A stretch of 64,000 bases of DNA from JBBQZU01 sp041749535 (GTDB taxonomy: Bacteria > Bacteroidota > Bacteroidia > Flavobacteriales_D > Cryomorphaceae). The position numbers were made by a program, and so were the translations under genes. Shown piece after piece: positions 7,848-16,331 of the stretch. The DNA lies in NCBI GenBank assembly GCA_041749535.1, contig JBGTBE010000042.1, positions 70,702 to 134,701 of the forward strand, written 5' to 3'. A model generated the notes under the pieces. That model saw nothing but the letters and a program-made list of their open reading frames with translations. It made no database searches and was not told the origin of the DNA. Numbering within the stretch: position 1 is the stretch's first letter; every line of letters begins with the position of its first letter.

Positions 7848-9212
7848 ATGCTGCAACGCAGTGTTCTAGCGTTGTTTGTTGTGTTGCTGCTCGGCGCCTG
7901 CAACGGGTCTAAGTCACTCTATAAACGTGGCAATCAACTCCAACAAGCCGGACTTCACGAGGATGCAGCTGAGTACTACTACAATTCACTGATGCGCAAT
8001 AGGAACAATATTGATGCGCGCATAGCACTTACCGAGGCGGGGCAGCGGTCTTTGAACAATAAACTCGATGAATTCTCTCGAGCCCGCGCAATGGGCGACC
8101 ATCAAAAAGCGGTGAGCAATTTCGAAAGAGCCCAGGCATATAGCCAGAAAGTGGCAAAGCTGGGGGTGAATCTCACCATTCCCGACTATATGGAGCAGGA
8201 TTTTACTGCAAGCAAAGAGGTCGTGATAAAAGATTTGTATGAGAAAGGCAACCAGCTCATGGCTGAAAAACGCTTTGATGAAGCAAATGCAACCTTTAAG
8301 GAAATAGCCAGACTGAACCCTGATTACAAAGACATTAAAGATTTGAAGCGAATTTCGCGCAATGAACCTCTCTATATAGCTGCAACAGGCTACTTTGATT
8401 CCAGGGCTTACCGAAAAGCTTATTATGAATTTGAAAAGATATACAGCGATGATCCAAATTACAAGGACATCGGACTGCTTCGCGAAGAATGCTTGAATCT
8501 GGGGAGATATCCGGTGGCTGTGCTGCCATTTGAGAATGCCACAGGTATAAAAGGTGTCGAAAAGCGGGTGCAGGCATTTGTAATGAATGAGCTCTCCAAT
8601 CTAAACGATCCGTTTCTGCGCATTGTGGAGAGGGACAATATGGACATCATTCTCAAAGAACAGCGACTAAGTTTAAGCGGTGTGGTAGATGAGGGAAGCG
8701 CTGCCCAAGTTGGCAATTTGCTGGGTGCAAAAGCAATTATATCGGGCAATTTGCTCAGCTACAAAACCACTACCGGCAAGATGCGCACAGTGGAGAAAAA
8801 CGGATTTGAATCATACACTGTAAAACTATACAATAGCGCAGAGGACAAGCACTATTTCGAAACGAGATACAAACCAGTGAAATACCGTGAGCATTCTAAT
8901 AAAAATGACGTATCAGTTTCATTTCAGTACCGGGTTGTTTCACTAGAATCAGGCGAAGTACTCTTTTCGCGCATTGTAGAACGCAACATAGAGAGCACAG
9001 TATATTTTGCAACTTATGATGGAGAAGCCTCAAATCTTTTTCCCATGTCTCAGCAGGGCACTGTAGGAACTTCAAGAGATAAAAATGTGTTGCTATCAAT
9101 GCTCAGGGCAAACCGGGAAATCAAATCTATCGATGAACTTTCGGGTGTTGCATTTATGCAAATTGCCACAGAATTGACCCAGGAACTGACTTCAAAATTG
9201 GCGAGCGAATGA
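7848..9212 (+). CDS. CsgG-family lipoprotein with N-terminal TPR-like repeats
   Basis: I place the start at ATG 7848 because it gives MLQRSVLALFVVLLLGAC, a clean lipoprotein signal; a TTG 42 nt upstream overlaps the previous gene and adds an unlikely extension. Residues 25 to about 205 hold tetratricopeptide-like helices (KRGNQLQQAGLHEDAAEYYY, then GNQLMAEKRFDEANATF). Residues about 218-320 are the CsgG domain, with YPVAVLPFENATG and VERDNMDIILKEQ. CsgG forms the outer-membrane secretion pore for curli in Enterobacteria; relatives elsewhere (such as FlgO-type proteins) are envelope lipoproteins without curli. No csgA/B/E/F is present here. The 3' end overlaps the next gene (ATGA). Confidence 0.85.
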   Translation: MLQRSVLALFVVLLLGACNGSKSLYKRGNQLQQAGLHEDAAEYYYNSLMRNRNNIDARIALTEAGQRSLNNKLDEFSRARAMGDHQKAVSNFERAQAYSQKVAKLGVNLTIPDYMEQDFTASKEVVIKDLYEKGNQLMAEKRFDEANATFKEIARLNPDYKDIKDLKRISRNEPLYIAATGYFDSRAYRKAYYEFEKIYSDDPNYKDIGLLREECLNLGRYPVAVLPFENATGIKGVEKRVQAFVMNELSNLNDPFLRIVERDNMDIILKEQRLSLSGVVDEGSAAQVGNLLGAKAIISGNLLSYKTTTGKMRTVEKNGFESYTVKLYNSAEDKHYFETRYKPVKYREHSNKNDVSVSFQYRVVSLESGEVLFSRIVERNIESTVYFATYDGEASNLFPMSQQGTVGTSRDKNVLLSMLRANREIKSIDELSGVAFMQIATELTQELTSKLASE

Positions 9213-10579
9213 AGTTCTTTTACCTCAACATTATAGTATTGCTCGCTCTATTCTCTGCCTGTAAAAGCAAAGAGAAAACCGTTGAAACTTCGTATCCCCC
9301 ACCACCGGGTTGGGTAACATCAAGGCCCATATCCAGCATGCATTATGTTGGGATTGGCGTCGCGCAAAAGGCCCCTGCGAGCAATTTTCAAAAGGCTGCA
9401 CGCGACAATGCACTCAGCGATCTCGCTTCTGAAATCAAAGTGAATGTAAACACAAATTCCCTTCTCTATACTTTGGAGCGCGACTACAAAATAGAACAGG
9501 AATTTAAAGAAACGATACGCATAAGTTCCAACCTGAATCTCGAAGACTATGAGGCCATGGATTCTTGGGAAGACGCTACAAGCTATTGGGTATATTACAG
9601 GCTCAACAAAGAAGGTTATGCAGAGCAGCAGAGGGAAAAGCAAGTAGGCGCGCAGGAATTGGCCAAGGATTTTTTAGCAAAAGCCCAAAGTGCAGAAGGC
9701 AGCGCACAGTTTTATACTGCGGCAGATTTGTACCTAAAGGGTTTGCAAGCTCTGGAAATGTACTGGGGTGAAAACAATCAGGTAGACTATCAAGGCAGAA
9801 CTATTCTACTAGACAATGAGCTTTTTGAAGGGGCAAGAAGTCTGATAAGCGATAGCAGAATTACCATTGAGAACGACCTTGAATTGAACTATCAGAACAG
9901 GTTCAGAAGCAGTGCTGAAGTGCGCATCACTTCTTACAAAAATGAAATGCCACTTGAAGGTGTTCCGATTGTATACGAGTATTTCGGAAATTACGGCAGG
10001 TTTAAGGGCAAGGCAAGCACCAATGCCGATGGAAGGTGCCTGATTCCCATCGACGAAGCAGACAGAGAGCGGGTATCGAACAGCATTATCGTATCTATAG
10101 ACACCGACCAACTCTTTCAGCCTTTTCAGAACGATCAGTTTATGAAGAAGCTTACCAGCTCGCTTCGTGGTGCTTCTGTTCAAAAACCAATAGTGCATAA
10201 GGCGCCCACAGTTTATATGATTTCGGAGGAGAAGAACCTTGGAAAAGCTACAGATGGGGTCATCTCGGCAGCGATAATGACCTCGCTGGGCAGGCGCGGT
10301 GTGCAATTTGCCACCAACGAGCAAAGCGCTGATCTTTTGATGAGAATTGAGGCCAACACCCGGTCAGGAAACATCAGTCAGGGATTCGCAACCAGTCTCC
10401 TTACCTTAAATATTGGTGTGGTGGATAACAAAACAAAACAAAATGTGTATAAGGTAAGCCGCAGCGACCTCAAAGGAGTAGATTTAGATTATGAAAGAGC
10501 GGGTATGAAGGCTTATCAAAATTACACCCGCAACATAGAATCTGAGCTCATGAGGAAACTTACAAGTGATTTGTTTTAA
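9209..10579 (+). CDS. LPP20-family-like lipoprotein
   Basis: The 456 residues begin with a lipoprotein signal (LLALFSACKSK; Cys about residue 18). Residues 30-150 have the LPP20-like pattern: GWVTSRPISSMHYVGIGVA, then a helix FQKAARDNALSDLASEI, the arrangement seen in the FlgP/LPP20 family. A middle helical part and a beta domain (about 235-300, with GVPIVYEYFGNYGRF) follow. The C-terminal 110 residues resemble the YajG/CsgG-type alpha-beta fold. It starts inside the stop of the CsgG gene (ATGA), so the two are translationally coupled and probably form one complex. Function not established. Confidence 0.72.
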   Translation: MKFFYLNIIVLLALFSACKSKEKTVETSYPPPPGWVTSRPISSMHYVGIGVAQKAPASNFQKAARDNALSDLASEIKVNVNTNSLLYTLERDYKIEQEFKETIRISSNLNLEDYEAMDSWEDATSYWVYYRLNKEGYAEQQREKQVGAQELAKDFLAKAQSAEGSAQFYTAADLYLKGLQALEMYWGENNQVDYQGRTILLDNELFEGARSLISDSRITIENDLELNYQNRFRSSAEVRITSYKNEMPLEGVPIVYEYFGNYGRFKGKASTNADGRCLIPIDEADRERVSNSIIVSIDTDQLFQPFQNDQFMKKLTSSLRGASVQKPIVHKAPTVYMISEEKNLGKATDGVISAAIMTSLGRRGVQFATNEQSADLLMRIEANTRSGNISQGFATSLLTLNIGVVDNKTKQNVYKVSRSDLKGVDLDYERAGMKAYQNYTRNIESELMRKLTSDLF

Positions 10580-10641
10580 GCAACTTAATAATTTGGCATA
10601 ATTTCTGAAACCTAAACCCCGAAGACAAAAACAAAAACAAC

Positions 10642-11232
10642 ATGAAAGCATCAAACATCAACTTAAGAAATTTCATCAGGCCCGCATTAATGATCATTCT
10701 GCTAGCTGCAATTACAACCTCCTGTAAGAAAAACAAAGAAGTAGCTGCTCCTGAAGGAGAAGTATTGATAAACGAATACTGTGCAGGTCCAGAGTTTTTC
10801 AGCAACAATGAATTTTTCCGCTCCAATGGCCTTGGCGAAAGTATGGACCAGGCTACAGCAAAGAAAAAAGCCTACAGCAACGCCCGTGCTGACCTTGCAT
10901 CCGCCATCAACACTACGATAAAAGGCACCATTGACAATTATGTAAACAGCCGTGAGTTTAACAACCGCGAAGAAGTAGAAGAAAGATTCGAAGGACTCAC
11001 CCGTGAGGTGATTGACCAGGAACTGAACGGTACCAAAACCATTTGCCAGAAGGCTGTGAAAGTAACTGAAAACAATAATTATAAATACTATATCGCACTT
11101 GAGTTGAGCGGTCAGGACCTACTGAAAGCAATGAATTCCAGACTTTCGTCTGATGAGCGCATGCGCGTGGACTATGACTACGAAAAGTTTAAAGAGACTT
11201 TCGAGAAAGAAATGGAAAATCTTAAGAAATAA
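10642..11232 (+). CDS. Small LPP20-like lipoprotein
   Basis: This 196-residue protein has a lipoprotein signal ending AAITTSCKKNKE. The mature part contains FRSNGLGESMDQATAKKKA and a following helix AYSNARADLASAI, the same pattern as the N-terminal domain of the preceding protein, so the two are probably paralogous. The C-terminus is a charged helix ending EKEMENLKK. It lies 62 nt after the previous gene and closes the operon, before a strong terminator. Confidence 0.72.
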   Translation: MKASNINLRNFIRPALMIILLAAITTSCKKNKEVAAPEGEVLINEYCAGPEFFSNNEFFRSNGLGESMDQATAKKKAYSNARADLASAINTTIKGTIDNYVNSREFNNREEVEERFEGLTREVIDQELNGTKTICQKAVKVTENNNYKYYIALELSGQDLLKAMNSRLSSDERMRVDYDYEKFKETFEKEMENLKK

Positions 11233-11251
11233 GATTTCTTTTGAAGACATG

Positions 11252-11286
11252 AAAAGCCGCTGGATTTATTTCAGCGGTTTTTTTTT
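11252..11286 (+). terminator. Rho-independent terminator of the CsgG/LPP20 operon
   Basis: AAAAGCCGCTG (11252-11262), a 9-nt loop, and CAGCGGTTTT (from 11272) form a stem with one G-U pair, followed by an unbroken T run to 11286. It lies 20 nt after the stop codon. Confidence 0.85.
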
Positions 11287-11351
11287 ATTGCACTAAAAAC
11301 GACGATCAATTTAAGCGATCACTTGAAAAAAAAGCCAGCGAAATCTCCCCT

Positions 11352-11431
11352 TTCACCCAAAATCAAAAAGTCAGCGACCGGCTGTCGCTGCTTTTTTCAT
11401 TCCTTCCTGCGGCTCTGAGCAAGCTCAGCCG
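11352..11431. repeat. 80-bp direct repeat, copy 1
   Basis: This segment matches 11501-11580 with four substitutions in 80 bases. It contains a hairpin with arms CAGCGAC (11372-11378) and GTCGCTG (11384-11390), flanked by A and T runs (11365-11369, 11392-11397) so that it could terminate in either direction. It ends in a second palindrome, GGCTCTGAGC-AAGCTCAGCC. Confidence 0.85.
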
Positions 11432-11500
11432 ATTCTGTATGAAACATTCACGTGTATTGTGTTGCCCCGCCGTTGGCGCGGCGAACCCTGAGGGGGAGCC

Positions 11501-11580
11501 TTCACTCAAAATTAAAAAGTCAGCGACCTGCTGTCGCTGCTTTTTTCATTCCTTCCTCCGGCTCTGAGCAAGCTCAGCCG
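11501..11580. repeat. 80-bp direct repeat, copy 2
   Basis: The second copy starts 149 bp after the first. It carries the same CAGCGAC/GTCGCTG hairpin and GGCTCTGAGC palindrome. It is followed directly by CAGGAAGGAATGAAAAAAG (11581-11599), which is the inverse complement of the CTTTTTTCATTCCTTCCT inside each repeat, so the region can also fold on itself at larger scale. Confidence 0.85.
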
Positions 11581-11592
11581 CAGGAAGGAATG

Positions 11593-11628
11593 AAAAAAGT
11601 CACCACGCTTTCGCGGGTGACTTTTTGT
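11593..11628 (-). terminator. Terminator downstream of tRNA-His
   Basis: Arms AAAAAGTCACC (11594-11604) and GGTGACTTTTT (11616-11626) extend through an inner CGC/GCG to a TTTC loop. A/T runs flank both sides, so the hairpin could work on either strand. On the minus strand it sits just after the tRNA 3' end (11637). Confidence 0.75.
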
Positions 11629-11636
11629 TTTTGGTG

Positions 11637-11710
11637 GGTGGAAGATGGGTTTCGAACCCACGACCTCCTGAACCACAATCAGGCGCTCTAACCAGCTGAG
11701 CTACAACCAC
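11637..11710 (-). tRNA. tRNA-His (anticodon GTG)
   Basis: Read on the minus strand it forms a 74-nt cloverleaf: D-arm GCTC/GAGC, anticodon stem CCTGA/TCAGG with loop TTGTGGT (anticodon GTG at 11674-11676), variable loop AGGTC, T-arm GTGGG-TTCGAAA-CCCAT, and C73. A G at 11711 could provide the extra G-1 characteristic of tRNA-His. CCA does not directly follow C73. The acceptor stem reads GTGGTTG against CTTCCAC, leaving two adjacent U-U oppositions (5:68 and 6:67). Everything else looks functional. Confidence 0.92.
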
Positions 11711-11727
11711 CGTATATATTCAGGCGA

Positions 11728-11735
11728 CAAATGTA
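11728..11735 (-). promoter_or_regulatory. -7 element for tRNA-His
   Basis: TACATTTG on the minus strand matches TAnnTTTG exactly and ends 17 nt before the tRNA 5' end. No TTG partner is visible at the usual distance. Confidence 0.4.
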
Positions 11736-11777
11736 ATTCATTTATCGATTACAGCCATTCGTAAACTTCAACTTTTT

Positions 11778-13259
11778 TCAATTGGCAAGTGAGAACCCTT
11801 CACCGCCTACTACCCTGATTTCTGCATAAAGCAAGTGCGACTTGAGGATGAGATCATTCAATATATTCCTGGCTTCTATGAGTTTCGTTTCACGCGTATT
11901 GACCACAAAGAGACTGCTCTCCCCCAGCGAAAAAAGGGTTTGCTCCCCTTCCAAAAGTTGCGATAACAAGGAGACGTTTGTCTGGTACAGCCTGATCTGG
12001 TCTCTCAGGTTCGACATCCTAACGAGAAGGGCATTCAGTTCAGCATTGAGCTTTGCATTGTTGTCGAGGTACTCCTGGTCTACCAATTCCATTTTCACTT
12101 TGGCCATTCCCAGCTTGCCCCTTGCTTCCCGAATAAGCAGTGGGAAACTTGCTTTCGCTCCGAAAGTGTAGTTATTCTCAAAGAAAGTAGCATCCTGAAA
12201 GTATTCGTCAATTGGAGCGGGACTTACATTTTCGGTAATGATGTTGTACTTCAATTCTATCACAGGCCTGAGGTATTCTGCACTCAGCCTTCGTTCAAAA
12301 TCAAGTTGTGCCCTTTTATTTTGTAGCAAGTTCAATTCGGGGTGGTCAGATGGTATCTGCAGAGGTAATACCGAAAGTCGGGCATCCGAGAGCTCTTCCC
12401 AGATGGGCCTCACTCCAGGAGGAAGATTGACAAGATTTCCTTCAGCATCCCACAGATAAACGTTGGCCATATTTACAGCTTCCACCCATGCAGATTGTGC
12501 ATCCTTGAGTTGGTACAACCGCAAGATTACTTGGGTATACGCTTCTACGGTATCAATGGCAGGCACATCGCCGAACACAAAACTCTCGCGAACCCCTTCA
12601 AACCTGAACCTGGCCAGGTCAAGCGCATCTTCAGCTATTTCAAGGGCACGGTCTGCATTGGACCATTTATAATAAGCGGCGGTAGCTTCCAGGTACAGTT
12701 GGTTGAGCATTATTCTTTGCTCAATTAATCCCATTTCGAAACCCAGCTCGGCCTGCTTTAAAGCAGCCCTGCGGCTATCCATGAGCAAGCCTGCACCGAG
12801 CTGGGCTGTAATGCCAGCATGGAAAAGGCCGCGAGGGGGAACGGTCGCTTCGGGATTCAGGAAGAGGCCTTGGTTGTCTTCGTACCCACCCTGTAGGCTC
12901 AAGCCAAACCATGTGGGAATCTCGACACCAGCTTGCAGCACAGTATAATAATCAGTTTCGCTATACTGTTTCGTCCTGTAGTTACCATATAGTTTAGGAT
13001 CAAAACCACCTCTTGATGAAGTTAGCATATTCTTCGCAAAATCTACACCTAGATTGGCACTCTTCGCAACGGGGTGATACGCTGCCACCCAGTTCAGATA
13101 ACTATCATAACTGAGCAGCGAATCGCTGACATGGTAAAGAGAATCCATCTCTGCAGTGGAATTTCCAACATCTTCGCTGCTATCTGGCAACTCTGAAACT
13201 TGGGCCATACCATACAGGCTAAGGATGAAGGCCAATATATTCAAAGACAATTGCCTCAT
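11778..13259 (-). CDS. TolC-family outer membrane efflux protein
   Basis: This 493-residue protein has a signal peptide (LAFILSLYGMAQ, cleavage about residue 20). Long heptad-rich helical segments at about 170-240 and 390-480 are typical of the periplasmic tunnel of TolC-like channels, with a family-like AYYKWSNADRALEIA near 190-205. It would form the outer-membrane exit duct for the upstream ABC and HlyD proteins. Its start overlaps the hlyD stop by four bases. Length matches the family. The substrate cannot be read from the sequence. Confidence 0.87.
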   Translation of the reverse strand: MRQLSLNILAFILSLYGMAQVSELPDSSEDVGNSTAEMDSLYHVSDSLLSYDSYLNWVAAYHPVAKSANLGVDFAKNMLTSSRGGFDPKLYGNYRTKQYSETDYYTVLQAGVEIPTWFGLSLQGGYEDNQGLFLNPEATVPPRGLFHAGITAQLGAGLLMDSRRAALKQAELGFEMGLIEQRIMLNQLYLEATAAYYKWSNADRALEIAEDALDLARFRFEGVRESFVFGDVPAIDTVEAYTQVILRLYQLKDAQSAWVEAVNMANVYLWDAEGNLVNLPPGVRPIWEELSDARLSVLPLQIPSDHPELNLLQNKRAQLDFERRLSAEYLRPVIELKYNIITENVSPAPIDEYFQDATFFENNYTFGAKASFPLLIREARGKLGMAKVKMELVDQEYLDNNAKLNAELNALLVRMSNLRDQIRLYQTNVSLLSQLLEGEQTLFSLGESSLFVVNTRETKLIEARNILNDLILKSHLLYAEIRVVGGEGFSLAN

Positions 13260-14632
13260 TTTATTTGAAGATTATCAATGAATTCTCCTGTTTTTGGATC
13301 TCTTTTCTGATCATTGATATAATAGTCGGGAGGAAATCCATTTAACTGACGCCACAACTCATACCAAAGCGGTACATCTTTGAGGAGCAGTATACCGCTC
13401 GAACCAGTCCCTACGCGCAATTCTCCGGGCCAGGGATTCTCTTTCGTATCAGGTACCACAATAATCCTGTACTTACCATTGGGTGAAATGAAGTTGTCAA
13501 TTGCGAATATTTTCCCTCCAAAAGTCCCGTTGCTCAGTTGGGGCCATCCGGAGAATACGATGGCTGGCCATCCATCGAAGACAAGCCGAACAGTCCTATC
13601 TTTTTCCAATAATGGAAAATTAATAGGCTCCACATACATTTCTACGGCCAAATCATACGTAGCAGGCATGATGCTCACTATTTTGCTTCCTTCCTGTATT
13701 GTTTCGCCAATACCCTGGGAAATGGCCTTGGTGACGTAGCCACGCACGGGGGCCTTAATAAAGTAATTGTCCAGTCGTACCTGATAATTGGAAAGTTGAT
13801 TTTTCATTTTGGCAATCTCCGCCTGTGTGTCATAGAAGGTAGAGATGGCAGTATTTCTTTCGGACTGGGCCTTGGCAAGTTTTTCCTTGTAATCATTTGC
13901 AATTGCACTCAGCTCAATGCCCGCATTGATGAGTTCATTTCTGGATGAGAGGAGTTTATTCTCGGCAGAAATTAACCCAGCTTGGTGCTCTTGCAAAAGC
14001 AGTCGCCTGGCTTCCAAATCGGTAAGAGATTTGAGTCCTTGCTCGTATAGTTCCTCCATTCGCTGAAGTCGCTGGGTGGCGATTTGATAGTCTAGTTTGC
14101 TGGCTTGCACCGCCATGCTGTCTGAGATTACCAGGAGTCTGGTTTGCTCCAATTTATTTTTGGCTTGCTCCAGCTTATTCGCTCGGGTAGAGCTGAGTGC
14201 TTCCATCTGCGAAGTCAGGGCTTCCGCCTTCTGATTATAGTTGATGGCAGCCTGTTGTTTTGCCTCAATTTGTTCAGCGGTGCGTTCCAACAAGGCCGGA
14301 TCAAAATATGCATCTTTCACTTCAGTAATTTTCACGATGGTATCACCTACTTCTACAAAATCTCCTTCTTTTACAAACCACGAATCTATTCGTCCTGGGA
14401 TCACATTCTGTACCGTTTGCGGTCTCTGCTCAGGATACAGTGTTGTTAGCTTTCCAGGAACCCTCATATTCTGGGTCCAGGGCAAAAAAAGAGCAAGTAG
14501 CATGATGAGAAGGATGACCACGAAAATTCTCAAGAGCTTCAAAGGCTTTTCCCTGTCGGCAACAGCTGAGAGCGAGAGGTAATTTCCTAAGTATTGACTT
14601 TGGTCAATTCTGTTATCCGATAAGTTTAGCAT
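13256..14632 (-). CDS. HlyD-family membrane fusion protein
   Basis: I take ATG 14632 as the start (458 residues, MLNLSDNRIDQ); a TTG 24 nt upstream would add eight residues. One membrane helix at about 36-55 (FVVILLIMLLALFLPW) anchors it in the inner membrane. A biotinyl-lipoyl-like segment follows (GRIDSWFVKEGDFVEVGDTIV), then a long coiled coil (about 120-270), then the second half-lipoyl and beta-barrel part (FIKAPVRGYVTKAISQGIGE). This adaptor links the ABC protein to the TolC channel. It overlaps the ABC gene by 20 nt and tolC by four. Confidence 0.88.
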   Translation of the reverse strand: MLNLSDNRIDQSQYLGNYLSLSAVADREKPLKLLRIFVVILLIMLLALFLPWTQNMRVPGKLTTLYPEQRPQTVQNVIPGRIDSWFVKEGDFVEVGDTIVKITEVKDAYFDPALLERTAEQIEAKQQAAINYNQKAEALTSQMEALSSTRANKLEQAKNKLEQTRLLVISDSMAVQASKLDYQIATQRLQRMEELYEQGLKSLTDLEARRLLLQEHQAGLISAENKLLSSRNELINAGIELSAIANDYKEKLAKAQSERNTAISTFYDTQAEIAKMKNQLSNYQVRLDNYFIKAPVRGYVTKAISQGIGETIQEGSKIVSIMPATYDLAVEMYVEPINFPLLEKDRTVRLVFDGWPAIVFSGWPQLSNGTFGGKIFAIDNFISPNGKYRIIVVPDTKENPWPGELRVGTGSSGILLLKDVPLWYELWRQLNGFPPDYYINDQKRDPKTGEFIDNLQIK

Positions 14633-16331
14633 GTTCTGATTGTTTAAATGCACCAAAGTCTCCCGAGAATATCACCGAGCCATTCTTCAAGAACAGAATA
14701 CGGTCCGCTCTGCTCAAGAATCCTTCGTCACGGGTAGAGGCGATGACCGTCCAATTTTTTGCAAAAACATAATCGTAAAATTTCTTTTCCTCCGCACTAA
14801 GCAGGAAGTTGGTTTCGAGTTCCAGAAGTAGAAGTCGCGGATTGGCAACGATGCTTCGCGCCAGAATTATTTTCTTTGCAAGTGTGCGGGGCAGCTTCAT
14901 TCCTTCAGGAAAAAGCTGGGTGTTCAAACCATCTTCAAGAAAATTAATTTCGCTCAACGCACTGACTACATCCAAGGCCTGGTTTACCATTGTGTCGGTA
15001 ATCTTGCTTTTGCCAAGTGTGATATTGTCTCTTAATGTGCCCCTGAATATTGCTTCCTGCCAAATGTTATCGCCAATATCGCAGCGCAGGTAATCTTTTC
15101 TCAAAGCGTTTATATGAAAACCATTAAAGGAGATACTTCCGTCGTAATCTTCATACACACCTGTGAGCAATTGCATGATGGTGCTCTTGCCCGCCCCCTG
15201 TATGCCAGCAAGCGCAATCTTTTGTCCAGGCTCAGCGCGCATGGAAACCCTGTCGATTACCAGCGGGCTCTTCTCTGAATATCGAAAGCTGAGATTGTTT
15301 ACTTCGATGTCAAAGCCATGCTGCTCAAGCGGAATTTGAGGTGCATTCTGCTTTTCTTCTTCCATTTCAAGGTCTGTAATGGCACCAATTTTTTCGAGAG
15401 ATGTGAGCACGTCGTAAACTGTTTCTAATCCTATAATGAGTTTTTCAATGGAGTTCATTATAAGAATGATGATGATCTCTACAGCCACAAATTGTCCCAG
15501 GCTTATCTCATTCTCTATAAGTAGCAAGCTCCCTGTAATGAGCAGAACCACTATGGAAACTACTTTGAAAGCCACCATGGCTTTATACTGCGTGATAAGT
15601 ATACCAAAGTGTTTGTTTCTAAAATTGAGGTATCCCATTATCAGCCTGTCCACTGTGACTAAGGGAAGGTCAGTGATTCCCGCCAGTTTAAAGGTACCCA
15701 TGGTTCTTGCAAGTTCCTCTAGCCAATGGGCTACTTCATACTTCTTTGAAGATTCATTTATAGAAGTAACTACTCCTTGAGGGCCAGTGAATTTGAACAA
15801 CAGATAAAGCAGAATAAGCACCCCAAGAGAGAAAAAGAAAAATGCAGGGTGGTAAATCGAAATCAAGACCAAACCTAAGCACACCTGCAGGGCAGCCGTT
15901 GGGAAATCTACCAGCAACTTTGCCACTCCTTTTTGCAAATTAACAGTATCAAAGAACTGATTAACCATTTCAGGCGCGTACCTGTTTTGCATGGCTTCAA
16001 GCTTGATCCGAGGAATGCGAACGGCAAGCTCAAAAGACGATTTTGTAAATATTCTTTGTTGAAGTTTCTCTGTCAATGTGAGTTGCCCAATTTGTATAAT
16101 CCCGGATAGTGCGATGCCAACCGCTACTAAAATAGTAAGCAACACCCATGAAGAGGATACCCTGCCGCCCATGATAAAGTTCAAGATGGCTTGGATACCA
16201 AGCGGTAGGGTAAGGACAATAATTCCATTGACCAAAGCAAGAAACAACACGAGGTAGATGAGCTTCCTTTCGGTGCGCAGCAATCTACCCAATCTTTCTA
16301 CAGGTTTATAGTGATTTATTTTGCTGGCCAT
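14613..16331 (-). CDS. ABC transporter half-molecule with a degenerate ATPase domain
   Basis: 572 residues: an exporter-type membrane domain (about 1-320, with helices near 27-47, 62-80, 148-180 and 257-300) fused to a nucleotide-binding domain (about 340-572). Walker A is intact (GIQGAGKST, 376-384) and a Q-loop Gln is present (NIWQEAIF). The signature LSGGQ is replaced by LPRTL (480-484). The Walker B region reads LLLLELET (500-507), putting Glu for Asp and Leu for the catalytic Glu. The switch His is replaced by Arg (ASTRD, about 531-535). Such a domain should bind ATP but hydrolyse it poorly, if at all. The gene sits between tetR and hlyD with overlapping ends, so it is clearly the transporter of this operon. 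Confidence 0.85.
   Translation of the reverse strand: MASKINHYKPVERLGRLLRTERKLIYLVLFLALVNGIIVLTLPLGIQAILNFIMGGRVSSSWVLLTILVAVGIALSGIIQIGQLTLTEKLQQRIFTKSSFELAVRIPRIKLEAMQNRYAPEMVNQFFDTVNLQKGVAKLLVDFPTAALQVCLGLVLISIYHPAFFFFSLGVLILLYLLFKFTGPQGVVTSINESSKKYEVAHWLEELARTMGTFKLAGITDLPLVTVDRLIMGYLNFRNKHFGILITQYKAMVAFKVVSIVVLLITGSLLLIENEISLGQFVAVEIIIILIMNSIEKLIIGLETVYDVLTSLEKIGAITDLEMEEEKQNAPQIPLEQHGFDIEVNNLSFRYSEKSPLVIDRVSMRAEPGQKIALAGIQGAGKSTIMQLLTGVYEDYDGSISFNGFHINALRKDYLRCDIGDNIWQEAIFRGTLRDNITLGKSKITDTMVNQALDVVSALSEINFLEDGLNTQLFPEGMKLPRTLAKKIILARSIVANPRLLLLELETNFLLSAEEKKFYDYVFAKNWTVIASTRDEGFLSRADRILFLKNGSVIFSGDFGAFKQSEHAKLIG

Noticed and set aside
11352..11580. The paired 80-bp repeats as a CRISPR array
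   Set aside because: Only two copies, the unit is too long, it contains its own terminator-like hairpins, and there are no regular spacers or cas genes.
11637..11777. tRNA-His as an integration site for a mobile element
   Set aside because: No integrase, no duplicated tRNA 3' end and no island-like genes next to it; neighbours are an efflux operon and terminators.
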